Origin: Mollicutes bacterium
GTDB taxonomy: Bacteria; Bacillota_I; Bacilli_A; RF39; UBA660
Assembly (NCBI GenBank): GCA_012838395.1
Contig: DUPI01000057.1
Span: forward strand, 1 to 5,722
Length of the DNA stretch: 5,722 nt
Direction of reading: 5' to 3'
Part shown: positions 1 to 5,700 of the stretch, one piece after another
Numbering within the stretch: position 1 is the first letter of the stretch
Layout of the letters: each line of letters opens with the position of its first letter
Made by a program: the position numbers and the translations under genes
The notes under the pieces: model-generated
Database searches by the model: none
Seen by the model: the letters and a program-made list of their open reading frames with translations, nothing else
Told to the model about the DNA's origin: nothing

Positions 1-285
1 AGTATCATATTTAATATAATCAACACTTTTGGTGTTTGATAATCGATTACCATTTTTATCAACAATAGTCACTCTTATGGCTTGCATTATTTCACCACCT
101 GTATTGAATCTGTGGTACCAACAAAAAGTATTGCCATTTTGATTACAAGATCCATACTTGCTTGTCCTTCCTGCACCAATGTTGGAACCTGGTGGACTTG
201 GATTACTTGCTAATATTTTATAATCAGAAGTTTTGGTGAAGAATACCAGTAAAGTAATTATTATTATTTGAAATATTTTTTTCAT
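1..285 (-). CDS. Secreted-type protein of unknown function, C-terminus cut by the window edge
   Basis: Ninety-five codons read without a stop from ATG at 285 to base 1, so the gene continues beyond the window. A perfect AAGGAGG (290-296) sits four bases before the ATG. The N-terminus looks like a signal peptide: MKK, then a hydrophobic stretch at residues 4-16, with possible cleavage near residue 26 (ILA). The mature part starts with a Pro/Gly/Ser-rich segment (about 28-40) and has a Cys pair, C47 and C55, which could form a disulfide outside the cell. A strand-like segment follows (about 69-91, containing VTIVDKNGN). I do not recognise the family. Only 12 bases separate it from the stop of the upstream membrane-anchored gene, and its SD overlaps the tandem TGA-TAA at that gene's end, so the two are probably co-transcribed and translationally coupled. 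A C-terminal anchor may lie outside the window. Confidence 0.8.
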   Translation of the reverse strand, partial: MKKIFQIIIITLLVFFTKTSDYKILASNPSPPGSNIGAGRTSKYGSCNQNGNTFCWYHRFNTGGEIMQAIRVTIVDKNGNRLSNTKSVDYIKYDT

Positions 286-297
286 AATTCCTCCTTA

Positions 298-966
298 TCA
301 CAAATCAAAATCTCCCTTTTTTATGCGAAATACATATATAGCACCACTAACTATTATGATAACACCCGCACCTATATATATATAATATTCCATAAGAAAC
401 ATAACAACTTTGGTTAGAAAATCTTTTTCTTCTTCGACTTCTTCTTCAATTGGTGCCTTTATTTCCTTTGTTTCTAATTCCTTTTTAAAGTTCTTATAAT
501 CATAATTATTTTTAATCCATTTTCTACATAAGCGATGAGTTGAATGAATTTTACATAAAGGATCATTATAATATTTATTATAAGGTGGTGTTACAACGTA
601 TTTTGATGTAAGTATATCATTTTTACACAGTCTCTTAACACTATATATTTCATACTTTATATTTTGATTATCCTTGTAGCCTTTTAACACTAGTTCCTTA
701 GGATTAGAAGATTTTTTATTATATTTATAATCAATGTTATTATTTACATCTTTTATATATATATCAGGATGAAGATTCGTTATTGTAACAATAAATTCAA
801 TTTTATTGTTTTTTTCTTTATAATCAACACTAGTAGTAATATTTGAAGCGATCGCTGTTAATCTTGCTTTTTCTTTATAATCACAAGTATATATTTGGGC
901 TTTTACAGTTTTAGGATGTATGGTGAATAAAAACATCATAATGATTTGAATATAATATTTTTTCAT
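298..966 (-). CDS. Signal-peptide protein with C-terminal membrane anchor, unknown family
   Basis: This encodes 222 residues from ATG at 966. An in-frame ATG at 969 is possible, but AAGGGTGG (971-978) lies one base from that ATG and four from the one at 966; the downstream gene also has four-base spacing and begins MKK. The signal peptide spans residues 1-23 with a VKA/Q cleavage site. The mature domain (about 24-155) looks beta-rich (e.g. KIEFIVTITNL) and has four cysteines, C28, C114, C138 and C147, the last two within a KYYNDPLCK...RLCRKW segment. A Glu/Lys-rich stalk (about 161-183, including EEEVEEEKD) precedes one membrane helix (about 194-213) and a short basic tail (RIKKGDFDL). This predicts a type I topology with the Cys-rich domain outside. 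No LPXTG-like sortase signal is present. I do not recognise the family. It heads a pair with the truncated gene below 285. The stop is TGA followed at once by TAA. Confidence 0.85.
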   Translation of the reverse strand: MKKYYIQIIMMFLFTIHPKTVKAQIYTCDYKEKARLTAIASNITTSVDYKEKNNKIEFIVTITNLHPDIYIKDVNNNIDYKYNKKSSNPKELVLKGYKDNQNIKYEIYSVKRLCKNDILTSKYVVTPPYNKYYNDPLCKIHSTHRLCRKWIKNNYDYKNFKKELETKEIKAPIEEEVEEEKDFLTKVVMFLMEYYIYIGAGVIIIVSGAIYVFRIKKGDFDL

Positions 967-970
967 CATA

Positions 971-978
971 CCACCCTT
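971..978 (-). promoter_or_regulatory. Ribosome binding site deciding the start at 966
   Basis: The minus strand reads AAGGGTGG, then T, ATG, ATG. The site is too close to the first ATG (one base) and well spaced for the second (four bases), which supports a start at 966 rather than 969. Confidence 0.6.
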
Positions 979-988
979 CCATTATATA

Positions 989-997
989 ATTATAACA
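989..997 (-). promoter_or_regulatory. Extended -10 promoter for the secreted-protein pair
   Basis: The minus strand reads TGTTATAAT, a perfect extended -10 (TGn followed by TATAAT), 22 bases before the ATG at 966. The best -35 with a 17-base spacer is TGTGGT (1012-1017), a poor match, as is common for extended -10 promoters. It lies in the 72-base gap after the 538-residue protein gene. No intrinsic terminator is visible there, so read-through from that gene could add to transcription of the pair. Confidence 0.55.
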
Positions 998-1038
998 TAT
1001 TTTAATCAGAAACCACATTTTTCCAGGTCTACTTTACA

Positions 1039-2655
1039 TTACCTTAACCTATATGTATATTGCATATCCCTAATATTAAAGCTAATTGTTATTTTATCAG
1101 CCTGCTCAATTTCTCTTGCAACTTCTACATAATAATCATTAAACCTTTTCACTCTTTGAGTCTTAACTTCTTTTAATCCAAATGTTTGTTGTTTAGATTG
1201 ACCATTTATTTCATAATGAACAGTTGCAAAATTATTCATAAATTGATAAAGATCAACAATTGGAACAATTGCCAAATCATTATCCCAATCAATTAATCCA
1301 TTAAGATACATAATCGTTTTGTCAGTTACATTATAAATATCTGGCTTAACATACTCATAAGAATCATAACACTCATTATTATTAACACAAAAATTATATT
1401 CTAATTTATGTTGTCTAGCAATTTTAAAATCATTGATTTTAAATGTTGTTTTTCCTAAAACACTATTTTCAAAAGATATCGTTTCCCCTAAATTATAACT
1501 GGTAGTTTTAACAATCTTATCTAATTTTATCGGTGCAATATTAACTCGAACATACTTAGGATGCCAACCACTATTAGAAAATCCAAATGTATCTAAGAAC
1601 TTGAATTGTAAATTCTTGTTTTTGATATATTCATCTGGAACTTCATATATTAATAAATATCTTGTAAACTCATCAGGTATTTGATCATCATTATAAATAA
1701 AACCAATATCAGGCACTAAATCATTAAGTCCAAATTGATGGTAATAAATCTTATTATTAACTACCAATTGGGCTCTGGCAACATCTAACTTTATTTTTTG
1801 AACACCATTTTTCTTTAATTCAACTTCAACTATAACAAATGACATATTCTTACGACTAACTTCTCTACCTTGAGGATTTTCTTTAGTTATAAAACTACGG
1901 TTGATTCGCATTGTAAAGTCTTTGGTTAGAAAAGCTGCTTTTTCATTATAAGCTTTATTATAAATGTTTTGATTAAAGTATATAACTAAAATGGTAAGTC
2001 CTGTTAACAATAATAAACCCATATTAATTAAGAATCTATTTTCAATATAAACATATTTGGCAAATCGTAAATTTCTCCTTAAATTACGACGTGCTTTATT
2101 AGTATCAACTGATATTTCAAACTCAAATTCCTCATTATCAGTTTCTTCAATTTCTAATTCTGCTAAATCTTGCCCGAAATTAAATTTTTTAATATCAAAA
2201 CCAGTAGCATATACAAATGTTTTTATAACTGTAAATAGTTGTAAAAAAATAGATATTAATAATAAATCACGAATAAGTCTTAATGTTTGTAAATCAACTA
2301 CACGCTGGGTTAAACTTTCCACAATTGTTAATGCATTATTAAAAATAGTAATAACAGCAATATATATTCCTACGTTAACAATATAAAATAAAAATGGTTT
2401 TTTCTTGATGAATAAAATTAATAGTACTAACACAGAGGCTATTATAATTAAAACTGGGGCCGCAAAAACAAAAGAATTAAATAATTTATCTATAGCCGTC
2501 GGATCAACAGTTAAGGTTGATGAATTTAAATATTCATTGAAAAAAGCCACCATTAAAGTTGTTTGGTATATTAAAAAGGCAATTAATAAGGATAAAATAA
2601 AATGAATAGTTTTAAATTGCTTTATGAAAAAAGCATATGGTTTTCTCAAGATCAT
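1039..2655 (-). CDS. Five-helix membrane protein with large extracellular C-terminal part, unknown family
   Basis: This encodes 538 residues from ATG at 2655, preceded by AGGGGTGG (2661-2668) at good spacing. Hydrophobic helices are seen at about residues 17-39, 61-83, 87-108, 129-149 and 208-228. Positive charges before helix 1, between helices 2 and 3 (KKK, 84-86) and between helices 4 and 5 put the N-terminus inside and residues 229-538 outside. The cytoplasmic loop 150-207 is bipolar: acidic at about 163-184 and Arg-rich at 189-197 (RRNLRRNLR). The outer part seems to contain two beta-rich modules, about 245-375 and 385-538. The first vaguely resembles the soluble domain of DUF4352-type surface proteins, a weak impression only. 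C423 and C429 (CX5C) are the only cysteines and would be outside, so a disulfide is possible. I do not recognise the family. The two secreted-type genes directly downstream suggest an envelope role. No catalytic motif, transporter signature or ATP-binding site was seen. Confidence 0.85.
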   Translation of the reverse strand: MILRKPYAFFIKQFKTIHFILSLLIAFLIYQTTLMVAFFNEYLNSSTLTVDPTAIDKLFNSFVFAAPVLIIIASVLVLLILFIKKKPFLFYIVNVGIYIAVITIFNNALTIVESLTQRVVDLQTLRLIRDLLLISIFLQLFTVIKTFVYATGFDIKKFNFGQDLAELEIEETDNEEFEFEISVDTNKARRNLRRNLRFAKYVYIENRFLINMGLLLLTGLTILVIYFNQNIYNKAYNEKAAFLTKDFTMRINRSFITKENPQGREVSRKNMSFVIVEVELKKNGVQKIKLDVARAQLVVNNKIYYHQFGLNDLVPDIGFIYNDDQIPDEFTRYLLIYEVPDEYIKNKNLQFKFLDTFGFSNSGWHPKYVRVNIAPIKLDKIVKTTSYNLGETISFENSVLGKTTFKINDFKIARQHKLEYNFCVNNNECYDSYEYVKPDIYNVTDKTIMYLNGLIDWDNDLAIVPIVDLYQFMNNFATVHYEINGQSKQQTFGLKEVKTQRVKRFNDYYVEVAREIEQADKITISFNIRDMQYTYRLR

Positions 2656-2687
2656 TTAATCCACCCCTATCCCTATTATTTATATAT

Positions 2688-2693
2688 AGTATA
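2688..2693 (-). promoter_or_regulatory. Candidate -10 for the 538-residue membrane protein gene
   Basis: The minus strand reads TATACT, 32 bases before the ATG at 2655 and downstream of the tRNA terminator. No convincing -35 exists: the position 17 bases upstream falls in a T run. The surroundings are so AT-rich that other hexamers nearby could serve, so this is only the best guess. Confidence 0.35.
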
Positions 2694-2778
2694 ACTTAAA
2701 AACACTAAAAAAAAAAGGGCATTTTATATTTTTGACTTTTTTTGGACACTTTATTAGATTAATTATTTAAATTACAGA

Positions 2779-2813
2779 CAAATAAAAAGAAAACCCTTAA
2801 TTTGTAAGGGTTT
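2779..2813 (-). terminator. Rho-independent terminator after tRNA-Leu
   Basis: On the minus strand a perfect nine-pair stem, AAACCCTTA with TAAGGGTTT (2805-2813 with 2791-2799), encloses a five-base loop and runs straight into TTTTCTTTTTATTT. It starts 11 bases after the tRNA CCA end. This is the clearest terminator in the window and separates the tRNA from the membrane-protein gene. Confidence 0.88.
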
Positions 2814-2823
2814 GTTTACATTA

Positions 2824-2909
2824 TGGTGCAGGAGATGAGACTTGAACTCACACAGTATTACTACCAAAGGTGTTTGAGACCTTCGCGTCTACCATTCCGC
2901 CACTCCTGC
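2824..2909 (-). tRNA. tRNA-Leu (anticodon CAA)
   Basis: This 86-base class II tRNA reads codon UUG. The acceptor stem pairs GCAGGAG (2903-2909) with CTCCTGC (2828-2834). The discriminator is A (2827), and the CCA end is encoded in the DNA (2824-2826). The anticodon stem AAGGT/ACCTT holds the loop CTCAAAC (2872-2878), giving anticodon CAA at 2874-2876. The 15-base variable arm can fold on itself, as expected for leucine. The T arm is GTGAG, TTCAAGT, CTCAT with one G-T pair. The D-arm region TGGCGGAATGGTAGACGC is typical of bacterial tRNA-Leu. It stands alone with its own promoter and terminator. Serine also has a long arm, but the anticodon and the A discriminator fit leucine. Confidence 0.97.
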
Positions 2910-2921
2910 AAATATATACAA

Positions 2922-2930
2922 ATTATATCA
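2922..2930 (-). promoter_or_regulatory. Extended -10 promoter of tRNA-Leu
   Basis: The minus strand reads TGATATAAT, a perfect extended -10. It ends 12 bases before the tRNA 5' end, implying a leader of about five or six bases for RNase P to remove. The -35 position (about 2945-2950, GATACA) is a weak match and overlaps a short inverted repeat at 2937-2949. The promoter sits in the 58-base gap after scpB. Confidence 0.65.
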
Positions 2931-2967
2931 CAAACAATACAACTTGTATCATAAAATATATCAATTT

Positions 2968-3528
2968 TTATTCATCTATGTATTTAGATTTAAATAAATC
3001 AGTTTCGTCTAAATTTGCTTCAGAAATGGGATCTATTTTAGGAAGTTCGTTAAGATTTTTTATTCCAAAAACATCTAAAAATTTATCAGTAGTTTTATAT
3101 AAAAAAGGGCGACCAGGCAAATCAGAACGACCAATTTCACAAATTAATTCTCTGGCTTGTAATTTTCTAACCATATGACTACTGCTTACTCCCCTAATTT
3201 CATCTATCATTGTTCTAGTCACTGGTTCATTATAAGCTATAATTGCTAAAACTTCTAAAGCAGCTGGCGTCAGCGGCTTATTTTCATCAATTTCAACTAA
3301 TTTTTTATAAAAATCATTATATTCACTTTTAGTTACTAACTTATAAATATTACCGTATTTTTCTAATTTTATACCCCTATTACTAATTCGGTAATCTTGT
3401 AATAATTGATTAGCTAACTCTTCAACCTTTTCTTTATCTATTTCTAAAATAGTTTGAACATCTTCAATTTGCAAACCATCATCACCACATAAGAAAAGTA
3501 AACCTTCTAGTGCTGCTAATAAATTCAT
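2968..3528 (-). CDS. scpB: Segregation and condensation protein B
   Basis: ScpB is the dimeric winged-helix (kite) subunit of the SMC-ScpAB condensin. It binds the middle of ScpA and helps the complex load on and compact the chromosome in the cytoplasm. The 186-residue length is normal. An N-terminal winged helix (about 1-75) opens with LLAALEGLLFLCGDDGL. A second (about 84-155) carries the family's best conserved run: LTPAALEVLAIIAYNEPVTR (86-105), EIRGV (110-114), the GR...GRPFLY segment (133-144) and FGIKNLNELP (154-163). The short acidic C-terminal tail (about 164-186) is typical. The ATG at 3528 abuts the TAA of scpA with no gap, so translation is probably coupled. AAAGGAAAG inside the end of scpA is the likely SD, at somewhat long spacing. 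No smc gene lies nearby, which is usual in Bacillota. Confidence 0.97.
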   Translation of the reverse strand: MNLLAALEGLLFLCGDDGLQIEDVQTILEIDKEKVEELANQLLQDYRISNRGIKLEKYGNIYKLVTKSEYNDFYKKLVEIDENKPLTPAALEVLAIIAYNEPVTRTMIDEIRGVSSSHMVRKLQARELICEIGRSDLPGRPFLYKTTDKFLDVFGIKNLNELPKIDPISEANLDETDLFKSKYIDE

Positions 3529-4257
3529 TTAATCACTTTCCTTTACAGCTAAATAAATTTTCTTAAAATTTTGTTCTTGCGAGATACTTAAATATTGTTT
3601 TTTAGATAATTCCAAAATTGATAAAAAAGTAACAATAATATATTCACGATTATACTCTTCAAACAACTCATTAAATTCAACCTTTTTCTTGATTTTTAAG
3701 ATTTTTTTTATTTCATCATTTCTTTTAGAAACAGAATATTCTTTTTGCGTGATTTTAGTATTAAGTGGCTTTTCATCTTCAAGTCGTTCTAAAAACATAT
3801 TAAAAGCATTTACTAAATCATCTAAATTTACATCAATTGGTGTATCTTCTATTTCTTCTGGCATAAAGGGTTTTAAATCACTTGGTTCTTTACTATACAT
3901 TAAACGTCGTGATTCTTCTAACTCTTTTAGTTTTTCTGTAACACCTTTATATTGTTTATATAAGAGCAATTTATTTATTAGTTGTGTTCGAGGATCTTCT
4001 TCATATTCATCATCAAGCTCATTGCGATAATTAGGTAATAAAATTGATGATTTCATTTCAATAAGCTCGGCTGCCATCACTAAATATTCACTCGCAACAT
4101 TTAAATTTAATTTTTCCATCTCATTAATATAGTTTAAATATTGATTAGTTATTTCCTCAATACTTATATCACAAATATCAATATCACTTTGTTTAACTAA
4201 ATGAAGAAGAAGATCTAAAGGACCTTCAAACTCATTTATATTTATTGTATAATCCAT
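3529..4257 (-). CDS. scpA: Segregation and condensation protein A (kleisin)
   Basis: ScpA is the kleisin that bridges the two SMC heads and binds ScpB, closing the condensin ring used for chromosome organisation and segregation. The 242-residue length is usual for the family. The N-terminal SMC-neck-binding part has the hallmark FEGPLDLLLHLVKQSDIDI (10-28), the ITNQYLNYI segment (36-44) and ASEYLVMAAELIEMKSSILL (55-74). A charged middle region (about 80-180) carries the ScpB-binding stretch. The C-terminal winged helix (about 185-240) includes VTFLSILELSKK (209-220). The ATG at 4257 gives the canonical N-terminus; its SD is modest (GGATG, about eight bases away). It lies 24 bases after the 42-residue membrane peptide gene and directly abuts scpB, so all three are probably one transcript. 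Confidence 0.97.
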   Translation of the reverse strand: MDYTININEFEGPLDLLLHLVKQSDIDICDISIEEITNQYLNYINEMEKLNLNVASEYLVMAAELIEMKSSILLPNYRNELDDEYEEDPRTQLINKLLLYKQYKGVTEKLKELEESRRLMYSKEPSDLKPFMPEEIEDTPIDVNLDDLVNAFNMFLERLEDEKPLNTKITQKEYSVSKRNDEIKKILKIKKKVEFNELFEEYNREYIIVTFLSILELSKKQYLSISQEQNFKKIYLAVKESD

Positions 4258-4281
4258 CTTAACACATCCGTTTTATCTTTT

Positions 4282-4410
4282 TTATTTGAGCAATTTTAGT
4301 AAACGATCAATCAGCATAGATATTTCAGGTAAAAAACTTATCCAGACAAATAAAATAATTGCAATTAATATATATATTTTAGCCTCTTTATCTAATATAG
4401 GAATTTTCAT
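4282..4410 (-). CDS. 42-residue single-helix membrane peptide upstream of scpA
   Basis: A short frame runs from ATG at 4410 to TAA at 4282-4284. GAGG (4419-4422) lies eight bases before the ATG, and a good promoter lies 31 bases upstream. The peptide starts MKIPILDKEAK, has one hydrophobic helix (about residues 12-28, IYILIAIILFVWISFLP) and ends in a probably amphipathic basic helix (DRLLKLLK, 35-42). The charge pattern does not settle the topology. The only Trp codon is TGG. It fills the gap between the promoter and scpA and stops 24 bases before scpA, so it looks like the first gene of the scpAB operon. I do not recognise a family. It could be an independent membrane peptide, or a leader peptide whose translation affects scpA expression. 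The promoter, SD, clean hydrophobic pattern and snug fit argue against a chance frame. Confidence 0.7.
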   Translation of the reverse strand: MKIPILDKEAKIYILIAIILFVWISFLPEISMLIDRLLKLLK

Positions 4411-4441
4411 CAAATCAACCTCGCTTCATTCATCTACATAA

Positions 4442-4470
4442 ATAATAACACAAAAAGAATATTTATACAA
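4442..4470 (-). promoter_or_regulatory. Promoter of the small peptide-scpA-scpB operon
   Basis: The minus strand has -35 TTGTAT (4465-4470), a 17-base spacer, and -10 TATTAT (4442-4447) preceded by TGT, giving an extended -10. This is the only promoter here with both a fair -35 and an extended -10. It starts seven bases after the flavoprotein stop codon, and the predicted leader to the ATG at 4410 is about 25 bases. Confidence 0.65.
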
Positions 4471-4476
4471 TATTTT

Positions 4477-5673
4477 TTATTTTATTGAAATTCCTGCAAT
4501 ATAGCCCGTTGCTAGGGCAATTGTTATATTATATCCTCCTGTTGAACCGTGTATATCAAGCAACTCACCTACAAAATAAAGACCGGGATTTATAGTCGAT
4601 TCCATTGTTTGCTTATTTATATATTTAATATCAATGCCACCACCTGTAATAAAACTATTTTCAATGGAAAATTTATTTTTAATAAACAGTTGTAAATTAA
4701 CAACATTTGATATTAACCTTTTTTTATCACTATTGGAAATAACAGCAATGTTATCAGTAGCTTTTACTTTACTAAAATCTAATATATAATCAGCTAAACG
4801 ACTAGGTAAAACTTTCCTCATAAAACTTTTAATTTCTCTTCTTTGTTCATAAGTATTAAGTAACTCAAACAGTTCACTCTCAGAAACACTTGGTAAAAAG
4901 TTTATATCGATAGAAACTTCTTTATTTTTTTGAAATTCTTGATAAACGTATTCACTAATCTTAAAAACTACAGGTCCACTAATTCCACTATGCGTAAATA
5001 ACATTGGACCAGTTTTAACAATATCATTTAACTTGATTGCAATATTATCAAGTGTCATTCCAGCCAAAGGCAGGTTATTCACCAACTTTAACGGGGCTTG
5101 AGATGGATATAAATCTGTTAGTGGTTGGTTTAACATTCCAGCAAATTCATACCCATCACCACTTGAACCAGTTTGGGGAAAACTTTTAGATCCTGTTGCA
5201 ACAACAATATTAGTAGCTTCATAACTACCATTATTCGTGTCAATAATATATTTATTATTTTTATTACTAATTTTAAAAACAGTACAGTTTAGCTTAATCG
5301 CTACCTTATACTTATAAAGTTCATCTTGTAAGGCTTCAACTATTGAAGAAGCTTTATTATTAACCGGAAATACTCGATCATCATCTTCGATTTTCAAATC
5401 AACACCTAAATTAGAAAAATAGTCATATATTTGATTTGGACCAAAATTATATAATGAATATTTTAAAAAATTATGGTTAACAGGTATTTCTTTGCTAAAA
5501 TCTTTTATATCTTTCAAATTAGTAAGGTTACAACGACCACCACCTGTAATCAATAACTTCTTACCTAGATTATGATTTTTTTCAAGTAGCAATACCTTTT
5601 TTTGGTTTTTAGCAGCAGTTATCGAAGCCATCATACCTGATGGTCCTGCACCTATAACAATAACATCGTACAT
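4477..5673 (-). CDS. HI0933/YhiN-family FAD-dependent oxidoreductase
   Basis: This 398-residue flavoprotein is full length for a family of about 400. The N-terminal Rossmann motif is VIVIGAGPSG (4-13), with acidic E31 at the end of the second strand (VLLLEK) to bind the FAD ribose. The family signature GKKLLITGGGRCNLTN (37-52) follows. Others are VVATGSKSFPQTGSSGDGY (157-175), FTHSGISGP (226-234), ITGGG (342-346) and a C-terminal FAD motif, GLYFVGELLDIHGSTGGYN (364-382). Related genes are E. coli yhiN and B. subtilis ytfP; databases use names such as NAD(P)/FAD-dependent oxidoreductase or aminoacetone oxidase family. The substrate cannot be told from sequence, so those names should not be read as a reaction. 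An in-frame GTG at 5682 would add three residues, but it lies inside the SD of the ATG at 5673, so the ATG is chosen. It is upstream of the scpAB operon, with no strong terminator between. Confidence 0.93.
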   Translation of the reverse strand: MYDVIVIGAGPSGMMASITAAKNQKKVLLLEKNHNLGKKLLITGGGRCNLTNLKDIKDFSKEIPVNHNFLKYSLYNFGPNQIYDYFSNLGVDLKIEDDDRVFPVNNKASSIVEALQDELYKYKVAIKLNCTVFKISNKNNKYIIDTNNGSYEATNIVVATGSKSFPQTGSSGDGYEFAGMLNQPLTDLYPSQAPLKLVNNLPLAGMTLDNIAIKLNDIVKTGPMLFTHSGISGPVVFKISEYVYQEFQKNKEVSIDINFLPSVSESELFELLNTYEQRREIKSFMRKVLPSRLADYILDFSKVKATDNIAVISNSDKKRLISNVVNLQLFIKNKFSIENSFITGGGIDIKYINKQTMESTINPGLYFVGELLDIHGSTGGYNITIALATGYIAGISIK

Positions 5674-5677
5674 ATTT

Positions 5678-5686
5678 ATCACCTTT
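5678..5686 (-). promoter_or_regulatory. Ribosome binding site deciding the flavoprotein start at 5673
   Basis: The minus strand reads AAAGGTGAT followed by AAAT and ATG. It matches the anti-SD end of 16S rRNA over many bases at good spacing for 5673. The in-frame GTG at 5680-5682 is part of this site and so is unlikely to be the initiator. Confidence 0.75.
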
Positions 5687-5688
5687 AT

Positions 5689-5700
5689 ATTATAATATCA
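5689..5700 (-). promoter_or_regulatory. Candidate -10 of the flavoprotein gene
   Basis: The minus strand contains TGATATTATAAT, which holds an extended -10 (TGA then TATTAT, 5692-5700) and an overlapping consensus TATAAT (5689-5694). The -35 positions are weak. Either would start transcription very close to the SD, leaving an unusually short leader, so the real promoter may lie beyond the window. Confidence 0.35.

Noticed and set aside
2057..2605. Two open frames on the plus strand opposite the five-helix protein gene
   Set aside because: They lie entirely antisense to a long, well-supported gene, have no good ribosome binding site, and their Ser/Lys/Asn/Ile-rich make-up is what the reverse of such coding sequence gives.
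2671..2693. TA-rich alternating tract as a possible repeat or origin element
   Set aside because: It is short and irregular, with no DnaA boxes or iterons beside it. AT-rich background explains it.
2707..2720. T run on the minus strand after GCCC, resembling a terminator tail
   Set aside because: No upstream sequence pairs with GCCC to form a stem. The run of ten is only a homopolymer, and the real tRNA terminator lies at about 2779-2813.
2732..2760. Plus-strand promoter-like pair TTGACT, 17 bases, TAGATT
   Set aside because: No plus-strand gene follows. It would transcribe antisense to the tRNA and straight through its terminator hairpin. A chance match is likely in this AT-rich gap.
2870..3178. 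Open frame on the plus strand crossing the tRNA gene and the end of scpB
   Set aside because: It overlaps a tRNA and a conserved scpB on the other strand and has no recognisable protein feature.
3689..4030. Serine-rich open frame on the plus strand inside scpA
   Set aside because: It is antisense to conserved scpA. The serine runs come from reading Glu/Asp-rich codons backwards.
4411..4413. TTG-ATG reading as an alternative start for the 42-residue peptide
   Set aside because: TTG directly before ATG would add one residue at acceptable spacing, but ATG is the stronger initiator and also well spaced from GAGG.
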